From Alisma plantago-aquatica (lineage: Eukaryota; Streptophyta; Magnoliopsida; Alismatales; Alismataceae), in the NCBI GenBank assembly GCA_963693085.1, contig OY856411.1, positions 1,351,161,550 to 1,351,225,549 of the forward strand: 64,000 nucleotides of DNA. Reading direction: 5' to 3'. A program made the translations under genes and the position numbers. The number at the start of each line of letters is the position of its first letter. The first letter of the stretch is position 1. This document shows, piece after piece, positions 44,426 to 59,120 of the stretch. The notes beneath the pieces were generated by a model, which saw nothing but the letters and a program-made list of their open reading frames with translations, searched no databases and was not told the origin of the DNA.

Positions 44426-47400
44426 TGTTACACCCCAATCTCACAATTACCACTAATCATGAGATTAGGGCATAAATTGAGGATTTTACGTAATACAAAG
44501 ATCACCCTTAACTTTTTCTTCTTTTTCAAACTCTTTGTTTTCTCGCATTGATCACATAAACTAACTTTACAAGAGAATTAAACTTTTATTTCTCTAATGT
44601 AATCTCAACATTAATGATACATATCCATATATTCATTATGTTTCTCACACTTTCATGTACATACAACATGACAATCATTTGCATTCTCTCTTATTAAGGA
44701 AACAAATATACAAAACATCATTTACAACTATGTCACATCTATATAAGGATCTAGAGTGATAGGGACCGACTGAACTTAACTATACTCAGACTTAACTCTT
44801 ATGGTAGATCTACTCAGATGCAATGATATCTTCTTCAAGTCCATGCGATTTCCCTAAAATTTTTGAGTAGAGGGGTGAGTCTACTTGCTCAGTGAATGAG
44901 TACTTCAAAGAAACAATCTAAATCATTGATATATTACAGATATACTTTTGAGCAACTGATATCAATTATAACAGTTGTAAGCTTTAAAGAGTCTAATAAT
45001 TAACAATCATAAATATGACAATATAATCTAGATATTTATAAAAGTGAATCAATATATGAAATGCTTGATTGATCATAAAGAGAACTAATAATTCAGAAAC
45101 ATACAAAGAATAATTGAATAACTGTACACACTTGTTTGACCTCTCATTCATTTTATTATGCCCTGATCATATGCAGTGTACTCTACATATGAAGACTCGT
45201 AGTGCACTACGATCACACCATACAAGACTTAGCTAACCTGAGCACACAGGCAAAGAGTCTGAGACACTCTGTGGGCCTCATCTTGGTATGCTTTGTGGGT
45301 ACCTCTGGGTTACCACTGGGATCTCTGGTTCATGTTGGGTAACCTATCTTCTCTTAGGAGACTTCCTCAAGGGCTTCATCTCCCCGCATGCTCTGTGGGT
45401 GCATTCCGACCCCCGTATACTGGACACACCACTAGGGTAGGTCGTTTCATCCCTAAGGCACAAACCACTCATAGGGATTCTATAGTGTCATGGCCCTTAA
45501 GTCTATTATTTATTATTCCTAGAAAGTCACAACATGAATATCATTCTAGACCTGACAGAGAAATATACTCAAAAAACATTATAATATACTGAGTAATCAA
45601 CATATTATACATGCAAGCAGACTAAAATTCTTAAATAAATAGATTACATGTCCACTTGGCACATACACACTAGAATCGTGCAATTTATCATCTTATTACA
45701 CTGATAAGAGTTAATTACTTGACATATGAGTAATCGTCAGTAGCACCTGCAACTTATCTGTAATTTCTCAAAGAACATGCATATCAACCCAAATCTTGAG
45801 TTGTGCATCTCATAACTCAATTAATAGTAAATTACTTATCATGACAAGAATAATTAATAATAATTGAGAACATTGATATCACAATACTTGATTCATTGAG
45901 CACCCTACCCTTAGGGTTTCATTTAATCACAACAAATGCTACAAAGAAAGGTGTAATACATCTATCACGTACTTTTCAAATCTTTAAAACACATGATACC
46001 TGGGATCTCAATCCCTTATACATTAATGGGAATTCTCATCCCTTCACATCATTATCATGATTACTGGATCTGGGTATTCAAACCCTTAGATCATCACATA
46101 GCATTGTTACCTCTGTAACAGATAACCATTACCTCTAGGTCCTTAGACCAAGGTATTCATTTCAATAGTTGTAAAAGTATTCTCATGCCTCACAAGGCCA
46201 TCACACATCTTGTCACCTCTCACTAGGAAACAACTTATTCACATGGTTCCCATAAATATTTCATGCGACATAAACATTCATTGAATAAAGACTACTATCA
46301 ACAAATCATATAAAATCAATATATGTATGAAACCTTGAAACTGAGTTGAATATGGGTTTTTATGCCATTCACTAGGATATCATGCATCAACAATAACATT
46401 GAATAAATAAAGTCTAACATGTCAAGAAAATCCCTTCAAATGGATTTCATGATATCTATTCACAAATATCCAACTTTCCTCGCATCTAGGGTTTCACCCT
46501 CCTTACTGAGATATCAAACAAACACTATTCACTTTGAACAAAATCCAAGATAGTATTTGACATATATGTACTATGAATTTAGATAAATAATCATTCATAA
46601 CCAAGGGGGTCTAGATAAGCAATTTTCTCTATTTACTTATACAACAAATTTCAGTCATAGACAAATTCCCTATAGTTCAGTTTACTCTTATAACCTCTAC
46701 GAAAACTTAGGGAATTATCATTAGGATGTATTGTATATATTTCTGATATGATTTTATCATCTGAACTTCATCCAAATAGAGGAAGAATCCATTTCATATC
46801 AATTTGCAACAACTTAGAACAAATAGACAATTCAGGGTTTGTAGTCGCATACTAGCAATTAAAGATTATGGATGAATTAACCAATTTTCGTGCAATATAA
46901 TATTTAAAGGAAGTTTCCACTCACCCTAAGGTGTGAAAAAACCTTAAAATGTATCCCATATCTGAAAATCTCGAATCCATATCAAATCCCTAGCAATTCA
47001 CCCAATTCCTCTTCCTTTCAACTCGGAAACCTTAAAAACGAGGGATTATGAAGAAAGAGTGAGAAAGGTTTGATATGATTTTAAATCCAAATAGGGGAGG
47101 TACGGAATTTTGACATGTGAGAGAAGATTCACCATGAAACTATATCCAAAGAAGCTAAACTTACATAATTGCATCATTCCTCGGACCGCAAAACCCTAGG
47201 TCAGCATCTCCATCAATTTCTTCTCTCAAGCCCTAACTCTCCCTCTCTCTCTAGGATTTCATTTCTTTGGTTTGAATCACGAATTATGAGAGCTTCTTGT
47301 GTGTTAGCTTACCATATAGAGTAATTGAGCTGCTTGGGTCAATTGCACATTGACCCCTCACTATACTTTTTTCTTATTTCAACTGAATTTTCTGACATAA

Positions 47401-48315
47401 AAAGGTTTCTATAATTCGTGTATTTTAGAGATAAAACCTTCTCCAAAAATTATGATAATTTATCATGTTATGTATTATTGAGGTACTAAGCTTCAATTAA
47501 AATTTGATATCATTAAAATCTCCCATTAAATAATTTAAAATCGAATAGTGTACTGCTATCCAGAATTCTACAGAAATGTCAGTTACTATAATTCATCTAC
47601 TGATAAGGTCTAAACACATCCAAAAATTATGAACATTTTACAAGTTATTTATTATTAAGTTTCATGTCTCCTGTTAAAATTTTAGATCATTTGGAGTTAC
47701 CAATAAATAATTAAAAATAAACACTACACTGCTAAAAAGCACTATGTCATCATTTTGGTCGAAGTATAGTTCGACCGAGAACCACATTCTAAAACACTCA
47801 AAAATTATGAAATTTTTCTCCAATATGAATGATTGAGTTATCCATATCATATTCAAAATTAAATTAAATAAAAAATTTGTAGAAAATATGAAAAATCATT
47901 TACCACACTGCTATCCTGACCAAATTCCATATTCATGTACTATCAAAACCCTAATTTGGGCCGATTAGGGTTTTCAAATGTTAACCCTAATTATGTGGAT
48001 CAAAGTATGATTAAACCTTCTTGTTGTATTTAAAACATAAAAACTTAACTACCATCATTAATCAAGGTTCAAACAATGATCAACTTAATTAAGCATACAA
48101 TCATCCAAGTAAACCTTAATTTTTGTCGATTAGGGTTTACATTTCTCAAACCCTAATTTCTCAAACAATAGAACACTTAACGTTCTTATTAGGTTTAAAA
48201 CATCATAATTGAATTATCATCATTAATTAGATTTAAGAAATGATCAATCCAATTAAGAATATAATCAACCAGGTAAACCCTAGTTTACCAATTAAGCTCA
48301 GATGTGGTCATAACA
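44426..48315 (-). repeat. LARD-2 LTR, left copy (3' LTR)
   Basis: 3890 bp. Collinear with the right copy, lacking about 98 bases found there near 55940-56040. The only ORFs are short and unsupported. Confidence 0.9.
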
Positions 48316-48327
48316 ATTCTCCCCCTT
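48316..48327 (-). other. LARD-2 polypurine tract
   Basis: Minus strand AAGGGGGAGAAT abuts the LTR start TGTTATGACC, a common plant gypsy PPT/LTR junction. Confidence 0.85.
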
Positions 48328-48756
48328 AAAAAGGTTTCATCCCCGAAACATAAATATGAAAGTAAAGTACATTCAAGGTTTATTTTAAGCTTTTGAAATC
48401 TTACGTCATTATATTCTTGTATTTCATACTTGAATGCAGTTTTCAGCATTAAGTCCTTTATTCCTTTACTAAATCACAACATGTTTGAAATAGTTCTCAA
48501 TGATAACAAACAAATTCTCTATGCCACAATCAATCATAGGATAGAGAGAGAAACAACCATTTCAATATTTTCATACTCTTGAGGTGTTACCTCAACATCG
48601 ATAATCTGATCCAACTATATCAATTCATAGTGCTAAATATGTACTATTGTTATGTATTACCTCTAAATCACGAAAGAGAGTTCACCATGTTCTTTTGAAT
48701 TTTACTATTGTGCTACTCAAATAGAAAAACAGTCTTGAGTTAAAAGACTAGATTCA

Positions 48757-49154
48757 ACAACAATTGTACATTACTACTCACGACATCCCCATTGGATTAT
48801 GGATGCATAAGGTGAAGCATTACCATCACATTACATACTATTCTCATGTATGAACCCACACATAATTCAAGGTGTAACCATCGAGTTATAGCATACTAAG
48901 GTTTCAACAATAGTAATAGAGTACTCCATAATTGTATTAGTCATTCAAGGACTATTCATACCCAATTACCATCACTTAGTTATATTAAAGCTAGGTATAA
49001 CAAGATACACCTCATTAGGGTTACATATCAGTACAATATGGTTATCATTCTTTATAATTCATATATGAGTGAATAGGTAAGACTACCTTATTCAGGGTAA
49101 CCCTCCATTTGTTTTATCATCATTTGAACCATATCACCATACAACAATTGTACA
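48757..49154. repeat. Segment shared with the LARD-1 LTR, flanked by a 14-bp direct repeat
   Basis: 48775-49142 is a clear homologue of 31391-31752 and 38276-38637 in the LARD-1 LTRs. It is bracketed by ACAACAATTGTACA at 48757-48770 and 49141-49154. The right-hand interior copy (59565 on) shows the same left junction, so the event predates the tandem arrangement. Confidence 0.8.
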
Positions 49155-51234
49155 ATACTAATATGGATTACTGGTATGAATGACTACAACTATTTGACAC
49201 CTAAAATTTACATATTGCTTGTACATGTACACTGAAATCATACGTAAAACAAATTTACATCCCTTAATATACCTTCAACAAATTATACTTCTAAAAACAA
49301 ATTCACATATTACTAAAAGCCATTATTTTCTCTTATCTCTCTCCTCAATCACTACTACTTACTTTTTGCTACTTATTCTTCTCATTTTAATCATGTAGAT
49401 TAAACATTCCTAAAATTGAAACATAATAGGTACAAGTAGATTATTCATCATTCTTGTTATCACTGCAAGAATTTATCTCATATCGCACTTCACTCATATT
49501 GTATTTCTCCTTTTGTTCAAAACACACTTGTTACATTTCAAATTTATATCTTACTCTTTACTCCAAATAATTTCCATATTGTTTATCTACCTTTCAGATT
49601 AGCTATCTTTAAACCCTGGATTACTATCAGTGCTAGTTTACTTCTCATAGTGCAAATCTCATGATCTTGTTTTATAGAGATGCTAGTAATCAAGGTCAAA
49701 TCACTAGTGACATCCCTTGAACTACTACAACTCTAAACATTCTAGAGTTTAGTCCTTATCAGAAGCATGACGTTATTGTGATGTGACTTTGCTCCCTTAA
49801 TTTGAAAGTCAAACTTTGGATCTCACAAGTTTTACTAAAGTCTTCTTTATCTTATCAATTGAATTTCCTTTCTCTTGCTTGGCCATTCATATAGATTACA
49901 TTCTCAATTACCCTTCTAGGGTTTCATCATCATATTATGTGTCATTATTACATTGACTAGATGTCTTTACCACGGTGGTTATGCATCATATACGATTCAC
50001 TTTCTAATCACTTCATTCCCACATTGCTCTCATTAAGGAATATATGAAAGAGAAGATGATTTTGAGACTTAGAATCCAAATGCAATAAGGATGAATGTAT
50101 TAAACTTTATAATAAAGGTATACATTCCATGCTCTCAATTATATCATAACCCTCATTCCTTAATCAAGCTCATTATTTCCAACATTTCTCTTTGTTTCAA
50201 CTAAGTTTCTTATCCTAGTTTTATGATTTACATGCTCATCTAGTTCTCTTCACTTTAACTTTTCTGAAGACTCTTCACTTCTATGTACTTATCGAATACT
50301 TAACTCTTTTCTTCTATTTTCCCTTTGCTTTGGAGTACATAAAAACATTGTACTCGATTATATAATCCATTCCTCATGATTGATTCTTACTATCTTGGCC
50401 CTTACATACTTTTCTCATATCTTTTCCATATTTCATATTTAGAGTTCATATAATACTAATGATTAAACTTAATCAGAATCTTATGTAGTGTTCCTTTACT
50501 CCCAATAAAGGGTTTCTCATATGAGGTCCCAAAGTTGGATCTCAGACATCAGTTTCAACTGATTCTTAGATATTCTAATCTTTCCCATATGTTTTGACAT
50601 CTTATTATATGTACATTCTCACTATGATGTGGGTCTAATTTATCCGGAGTCTACTCTTATTATATTTTCAATAGGAGTCATTAGATCCTAGTAACGCATC
50701 CTGCCAGCTGGACCAGGCCAAACCTACAGTCCTGAAGCCAATAGCTACTCAGGATTAACTAACTCCTATTAATCTCAAACATGTGGAAAGAATATCCACT
50801 TAGGAAAGTTCATTCAAAGATCATTTCTAGTCTACTTGATATAAATAATGTAATCAATAAATGTTACAACTGCATAGTGTACAACAAATCTTAAAGACCC
50901 ATATATATTTTAAAATACTAAATATCTGAATTCAAACATATAAGAACTTTTCTATTCATCTCCAATAAAACAACAATATGAAATGAAATTTCTATCTCAT
51001 TTTATATTTATGCTCTTAATTCATGTTACTTATCTTGTTTCTAACCCTAATATTTCTAGGGTTCCTCTCTAGACCATCCTTCCACTGTATACCTGGCCAG
51101 GGTATACATGAAAGAATAGACATAGTAGCTTGATACTAGTTGATCCAAGTACTCAGATACCGGGCCAGGATATCCAAATACTCAAATCCCCAGAGCTAAC
51201 ATCATAACATCTCCTATTTGCCACACTTATGACT
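49155..51234 (-). other. LARD-2 interior, non-coding
   Basis: AT-rich with no gene on either strand. The CCTGGCCAGGGTATAC and CCGGGCCAGGATATCC blocks (51090-51175) are imperfect palindromes related to one in the LARD-1 interior. Confidence 0.7.
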
Positions 51235-51239
51235 CTAAC
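51235..51239. repeat. Target-site duplication CTAAC, left
   Basis: Matches 55077-55081. Confidence 0.8.
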
Positions 51240-54200
51240 TGTAAATACATAGTCTCTACTATTAAACATGATAAACAAATACATCAAATGTGTGGCAGCG
51301 GAAGAAATAAAACTTGACTTTATTCAAAATGTATAAAGAGTACATTATAATTTTTTTTCCATATGGGAGTACAACTTTATACAAGCATAGGATCTAGGTA
51401 GAGGAAGACTTAAACTAATACAACTTGTCTCCACAAATAACATAACAAAAGTTTATGCAACTAGTCCAAGCTATCTAGATGTGCAAGATCTCCTTAGCCT
51501 TAGGCAGCTTCACCAAGCTTCCCATGTGCACTCTAATCATAATCTGGGTGGTTGGGATCACCCAACAAGAGAAAGATAAAAATGTATGTGTCAAATAGAG
51601 GATAAGGAAAGTTATAAACTGAAGCAGGAAATAATTAAAGATTCACTATGCTAAGAGGGTCAAGAATATGAGGCAAGCCAAAACAAATGGGAATTTCTGC
51701 CAAGTATATAAGTCAAATATAGAACAAGCATGATTAATTATGACTAAGATAAACTAACATAGGGTGAGGCGCCTACCAAACTCAACCAGGAGGAGAGGGG
51801 AAATAACATTCCAAACCTCAAAATATATATAAAGTGGCAGGGGGACTAAAACCCCAGTGCCTATGGCAGGGGGACTAAAACCCCAATGCCCTATGGGTGA
51901 CTTGTACTCATGTACACTATATTAGTTAACTAGTCAAACTATCATTATCATGCTTACAATTTACATTGGCAGAGAAACCAAATAAAAATGATTCAAGTGG
52001 ATCCCAATGACCCAAACATTTCCAAGAGATAACCATATAGGATGTTCATACATCAAGATTTCATGTTGGATGCTCAAGTGAATAGTTTAAGGGCACATTT
52101 ACAAGACAAGATTTAAATCATATCAACAAGGCAGGTGGGGTCCAATGACCCAAATTTTATCAAGTAAAGCAAGTTTATGCATCATGTTACAAATTGCATT
52201 TTCAAGTGGACAATGGAGAATATTATCATAACTATGCCTCATTTGGGAAAACTAGGTTTAGCATGAATAGAAGCCCAACTGAGGTTTTAGAATGCACATA
52301 CCTTATCATCATGGCTATTCAATCTCTTGGAGGATTACACATTGGTCCTCTTCAACCTAAAAGTGTTTATATACACATCAGTCTACCAACTTATTCTATG
52401 AATTAAGATGTTTCTCTTGAAATATTTATCTTAGTGGTGGTATGCCCTTTCAGATTGCAATGATATTGATATTAAATCGTCTAAAGTGTCCTTATCATCA
52501 TTATTAGGGTTTCATAATCCATTAGATCATAATCATATAATTAAGCAGAGCTATTACCATAAAAAGTTACCCAAAAAGCATAATAACATAAACGTGTATA
52601 TGATTAGAATCTAGGTTCCATTTATAGTATAAAAATCATGTTATTTAGAATAGTTTAATTGACTTATTAAGTCAACCATACCCCTATTTATATACTACTT
52701 GAGGAACTTTTCCTTAAATACCTTCTTGTTCAAAATAGTTCAGACTATATACATTTGCACATATAAGTGTGTTTAATATGATCATGTACATTCCTACATA
52801 ATCATCATTAAGATATGGAATCATCAATTTAGGTTATAGTCTCTCTTTTATATGAATACGTTTGATTGAATTGACCCCACTATACATTACGTAAGGATTA
52901 AGTAATTTTTTACAAGTAGATAATACAATAGGAAAGATCACATGTTTATACACTTCAATATGACAAGCTAACATGTATTTACTCTAGTGCTTATACAAGT
53001 GAGATCAATACTTAAGAGAATGTCAATTAGTAAGAATTAGTCTAACAGTTACATGTTATATGCATCAGGTCCTAGTTTTGTGTACAAATCATTTAGTAGT
53101 GCTAGAGAGATTACTGATGTGTTAATTACTGATAACCATATGTTCATACCATAAATATTTATAGTTACGTGCTCTAGGTGAGATGATCATGTTTTCATTC
53201 CTTTGAGGTATTGCTTTTTAATTATCATTAACTTGCATAAAGGTACCATAGAAAGTGAATTCTTAATAGACTAAGAAACAAGATACACAAGGCTGACCTT
53301 TCAGGTGAACAAGACTTGCCCTACAAGGGCACTTCCTACAACCTCAGGGTAGACGTCGATTGCTGCTGACTTGAGAGGATATGCAGGTGGTCGGGCACAA
53401 GGAAGGAAACTGTAGTGGATTGTGGTGGTGTCGGCGGTGCCAGTCTGCTCAATGAAAACTGCTAGAACCATCAGTGATTTATGGAGGCGATGGAGGCAGT
53501 GGTAAAGGCAAGTAGATCACGACCACTAGTGGTGGCATTGTTGTTTGTAGATGGGTTGCAGGTCATCCGGATTTGTTGTTGGCGAGGGAGGTAGGCAGCT
53601 TCGAGTCTGAAATGCCGAGTTGCAGCTGGAGGTTGTTGGGATGCTTACAGGGTTGGCGACCAGTGTGACCAGACGACGTTGTTGCTTGCTGATGAGGAGA
53701 GGGATGACGACGTCGATTGGTTTCAAACAAATAATCTGCCGAAGTCTGGGTCTTCAAACGGAGGTGGGTGCTTTGGCAGGTAGGGAGATGATCGGAGCTG
53801 GTGGCGATCAGGTTGAACCAGATGGTAACTGGCGGTGGGGTCTGATGCAGAAGGTTAAGAGGATAACGTGTGATGCCCTATAGGTGAACACAACAGTTGC
53901 TGACGGCCTCTGTAGCACAGATGGCGGCTCAGTGCTATGCAGGGAGGAGGCGCAGAGGCAACACCAACCGTTAGTTGCCCAGAGCAAGGTGAACAAGCAA
54001 CTATGTTGCTGATGAGGCTTCCTGGCGTGAAGAGGTTATGGCACCTGCTAGATCAGATTGTGGCCATGGCTTCTTGTTGACATGGCTACAGGCACCATGG
54101 ATGATGGAAGACCAGTGGGGTACCACGGTGGTGCAAGTGGCTAGGGTTTTATGGAGAGAAGAGGGAAGGCAGAACGGAAGTGGAGAAGAAGAAACAGATG

Positions 54201-55076
54201 GGTGAGGGGAAGAGGATCGACAGAAGAGGAGAGAAAGAGAGGAGGGGAAGAGGAGATGTGGCGAAACGTCAACCGTTACCACAGCCGCAGGCATCGTGAT
54301 GGAGAAGACCCACGGACATGCAGGCATTGCAGGAGGAGGGTTAAGCGGAAAAGGTATATAAGTATAATTATTAACAAAGCAATAATGTAAGTGAAATTTT
54401 AGTTCTTCAAATGATAAATTGAATGGTCAAAGGATGTCCAAAAGCCACCAAATTTGGACCATAGGTTCTAATTAGCATTTAGAACGATGCCATATAATTA
54501 GATTTCTTATTTATATCCAATAAGGCCCTTAATTAATATATTTCTCATTAAAGTGTATATTAATATATTAAAATGAATGAGTTATATGAAAAGTCTTCTT
54601 TTAATGGATTATATGAGTGAAATTAGAGATATCCAACCATTATTAACTTTAAGAGAAAACTCTCACCATTATATTCTATTATGATATATTATTATCATTT
54701 TTTAGGAGAGAGAAGGAAATTAGGTTAATTACACTCATAATTAATTCTATTACACTTTTGTGCTCATATCTTATCCAAAAAGATATAAAAGCTCCAAATT
54801 AACATTTTCTACTTATTATCTCTCATTAAACTCCATTTTGGATAATCATTCCTCTATTATAACCTTAAGTGGGTTATTTGTGCAAACACCCCTTTATTAT
54901 CATAATTGGGGGCAAAAATGGAATTTCACCATCATTAATGCTCAAATTGCAAATACAGCCCAAAAATGATTCAAAAGGATGGGAAATTTATGAAAAATGA
55001 CCAAATAGACTAGGAGGCAAAGAAAAGCTCAATAGAGGGTAAATTGTAGGGAAGACCCTAGATTCAGTATGTTACA
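51240..55076 (-). mobile_element. Solo Ty3/gypsy LTR, minus strand
   Basis: 3837 bp from TGTAAATACATAG to TATGTTACA, flanked by CTAAC on both sides. On the minus strand it starts TGTAACATACTG, has a GC-rich leader zone (54350-53300) and contains CTTCCGCTGCC near its end, as in gypsy LTRs such as 1-3260. No second LTR or interior is attached, so it is the relic of LTR-LTR recombination. ORFs in 53526-54390 overlap on both strands and are not convincing. Confidence 0.8.
51837..51894. repeat. 29-bp tandem duplication in the solo LTR
   Basis: GGCAGGGGGACTAAAACCCC followed by a TGCC(C)TAT tail, twice in a row. Confidence 0.85.
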
Positions 55077-55081
55077 CTAAC
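55077..55081. repeat. Target-site duplication CTAAC, right
   Basis: Pairs with 51235-51239. Confidence 0.8.
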
Positions 55082-55110
55082 GTACTAACTTAATGGTCCC
55101 TGACGACTCA

Positions 55111-55128
55111 ACCTAAGCTTTGATACCA
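55111..55128 (-). other. LARD-2 primer-binding site, tRNA-iMet type
   Basis: Minus strand TGGTATCAAAGCTTAGGT, four bases from the LTR end. Confidence 0.8.
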
Positions 55129-55132
55129 AAGA

Positions 55133-58100
55133 TGTTACACCCCGATCTCACAATTACCACTAATCATGAGATTAGGGCATAAATTGAGGATTTTACGTAA
55201 TACAAAGATCACCCTTAACTTTTTCTTCCTTTTCAAACTCTTTGTTTTCTCGCATTGAACCACATAAACTAACTTTGCAAGAGAATTAAAGTTTTATTTC
55301 TCTAATGTAATCTCAGCATCAATGATACACATCCATATATTCATTATGTTTCTCACACTTTCATGTACATATGACATGACAATAATTTGCATTCTCTCTT
55401 ATTAAGGAAACAAATATACAAAACATAATTTACAACTCTCTCACATCTATACAAGGACCTAGAGTGACAGGGACTGAGTGAACTTAACTATACTCAGACT
55501 TAACTCTTGTGGCAGATCTACTCTGATGCAATGATATCTTCTTCAAGTCCATGCAATTTCCCTAAAAATTTTGAGTAGAGGGGTGAGCCTACTCGCTCAG
55601 TGAATGAGTACTTCAAAGAAAGAGTCTAAAGCACTGATATAATTACAGATATACTTTTGAGAAACTGATATCAATTATAACAGTTGTAAGCTTTAAAGAG
55701 TCTAATTATTGACAATCATAAATATGACATGATACTCTAGATATCTATAAAAGTGAATCAATATATGAAATGCTTGATTGATCATAAAGAGAACTAATAA
55801 TTCAGAAACATACAAAGAATAATTGAATAACTATACACACTTGTTTAACCTCTCATTCATTTTATTATGCCCTGATCATATGCAGTGTACTCTACATATG
55901 AAGACTCGTAGTGCACTACGATCACACCGTACAAGACTTAGCGGACACACCTAGGAAATGCTAAGTCTGACTACTCTCCTGGTTTGCAACAGGGAAATGG
56001 CTCTCTGGCCTAAACTGGACTCCTCCTCTAACCTGAGTACACAGTAGGAGAGTCTGAGATGCTCTATGGGCCTCATCTTGGTGTGCTCTGTGGGTACCTC
56101 TGGGTTACCACCGAGATCTCTGGTTCATGTTGGGTAATGTATCTTCTCTTAAGAGACTTCCTCAAGGATTTCGTCTCCCCGCACGTTCTGTGGATGCATT
56201 TCGAACCCCGTATACTGGACGCACCGCCAGTGTAGGTCATTTCATCCCTAAGGCACAAACCTCTCATAGGGATTCTACGGTGTCAGGGCCCTTAAGTCTA
56301 TTATTTTATTATTCCTAGAAAATCACAACATGAATATCATTCTAAACCTGACAGAGCAATATACTAAAAAAATATTGTACTATACTGAGTAATCAACATA
56401 TTATACATACATGAAGACTAAAATTCTTAAATAAACAGATTACATGTCCACTTGGCACATACACACTAGAATCATGCAATTTATCATCTTATTACACTGA
56501 TAAGAGTTTATTACTTGACTTATGAGTAATCGTCGGTAGCACCTGTAACTTATCTATAATTTCTCAAAGAACGTGCATATCAACCCAAATCTTGAGTTGT
56601 GCATCTCATAACTCAATTAAGAGTTAATTACTTATCATGGCAAGAATTATTAATAATAACTGAGAACATTGATATCACAATACTTGATTCATTGAACACC
56701 CTACCTTTAGGGTTTCATTTAATCACAACAAATGCTACAAAGAAAGGTGTAATACATCTATCACATACTTTTCAAATATTTAAAACACATGATACCGGGG
56801 ATCTCAATCCCTTATCACATTACTGAGAATTCTCATCCCTTCACATCATTATCATGATTAGTGGATCTAGCTATTCAAACCCTCAGATCATCACATAGCA
56901 TTGTTACCTCTGTAATAGGTAACCATTACCTCTAGGTCCTTAGACCAAGGTATTCATTTTACTGATTGTACAAGTATTCTCATGGCTCACAAGGCCATCA
57001 CACATATTGTCACCTCTCACTAGGCAACAACTTATTCACATGGTTCCCATAAAGATTTCATGCGACATAAACATTCATTGAATAAAGACTACTATCAACA
57101 AATCATATAAAATCAATATATGTATGGAACCTTGGAACTGAGTTGAATTTGGGTTTCCATGCCATTCACTAGGATATCATGCATCAATAATAACATTGAA
57201 TAAATAAAGTCTATCATGTCAAGAAAATCCCTTCAAATGGATTTCACAATATATATTCACAAATATCCAACTTTCCTCGCATCTACGATTTCACCCTCTT
57301 TACTGAGATATCAAACAAATACTATTCTCTTTGAATGAAATCCAAGATAGTATCTGACATATATGTACTATGAATTTAGATAAACAATCATTCATAACCA
57401 AGGGGATCTAGATAAGCAATTTTCTCTATTTACTTATACAACAAATTTCAGTCATAGACAAATTCCCTATATTTCAGTTTACTCTTATAACCTCTGTGAA
57501 AACTTAGGGAATTATCATTAGGATGTATTGTATACATTTCTAATATGATTTTATCATCTTAACTTCATCCAAATAGATGAAGAATCCATTTCATATCAAT
57601 TTGCAACAACTTAGAACAAATAGACAATTCAGGGTTTGTAGTCGCATACTAGCAATTAAAGATTATGGATGAATTAACCAATTTTCGTGCAATATACTAT
57701 TTAAAGGAAGTTCCCACTCACCCTAAGGTGTGAAAACACCTTATAAACGTATCCCATATCTGAAAATCTCAAATCCATATCAAATCCCTAGCAATTCACC
57801 CAATTCCTCTTCCTTTCAACTCGGAAATCCTAAAAATGAGGGATTATGAAGAAAGAGTGAGAAAAGGACTTGATTTGATATGATTTCGAATACAAATAGG
57901 GGAGGGACGGAATTTTGACATGTGAGATAAGATTCACCATGAAACTATATCCAAAGAAGCTAAACTTACATGATTTCATCATTCCTCGGACCGCAAAACC
58001 CTAGGTCAGCATCTCCATCAATTTCTCCTCTCAAGCCCTAACTCTCCCTCTCTCTAGGATTTCGTTTCTGTGGTTTGAATAACGAATTATGAGAGCTTCT

Positions 58101-59120
58101 TGTGTTTTAGATTGACCATATAGAGTAATTGAGCTGCTTGGGTCAGTTGCACATTGACCCCTCACTATACTTTTTTCTTATTTCAACTGAATTTTCTGTC
58201 ATAAAAAGGTTTCTGTAATTTGTGTATTTCAGAGATCAAAACTTCTCCAAAAATTATTATAATTTATCAAGTTGTGTATAATTAAGGTACTAAGATTCAG
58301 TTAAAATTTGAGATCATTAAAATCTCCTATTAAATAATTAAAAATCGAATAGTGCACTATTATCCAGAATTCTGCAGAAATGTCAGTTACTATAATTTGT
58401 CTACTGATAAGGTCTAAAGGCATTAAAAAATTATGAAAATTTTACAAGTTATTTATTATTGAGTTTCAAATCGCCAATTAAAATATCATATCATTTGGAG
58501 TTACCAATAAATAATTAAAAATAAAACACTACGCTACTAAAAAGCACTCTGTCAGCATTTTGGTCGAAGTATAGTTCGACCGAGAACCACATTCAAAAAA
58601 CACTCAAAAATTCTGAAATTTTTCTCCAATATGAATGATTGAGTTATACATATCATATACACAATTAAATTAAATACAAAATTTGTAAAAGATATGAAAA
58701 ATCATTTGCCACACTGCTATCCTGACTAAGTTCCATATTCATGTACTATCAAAACCGTAATTTGGGCCGATTAGGGTTTTCAAATGTTAACCCTAATTAT
58801 GTGGATCAAAGTATGATTAAACCTTCTTGTTGTATTTAAAACATAAAAACTTAATTACCATGATTAATCAAGGTTCAAACAATGATCAACTTAATTAAGC
58901 ATACAATCATCCAAGTAAACCCTAATTTTTGTCGATTAGGGTTTGCATTTCTCAAACCCTAATTTCTCAAACAATAGAACACATAACGTTCTTATTAGGT
59001 TTAAAACATCATAATTGAATTATCACAATTATTTAGATTTAATAAATGATCAATCCAATTAAGAATATAATCATCCAGGTAAACCTAGTTTACCAATTAA
59101 GCTCAGATGTGGTCATAACA
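55133..59120 (-). repeat. LARD-2 LTR, right copy
   Basis: 3988 bp. It serves as 5' LTR for the interior on its left and abuts a PPT and interior on its right, so it is the shared LTR of a tandem. Confidence 0.9.

Noticed and set aside
53526..54390. Overlapping ORFs on both strands in a GC-rich block
   Set aside because: The block is the leader zone of the solo LTR. No recognisable domain, and frames exist on both strands.
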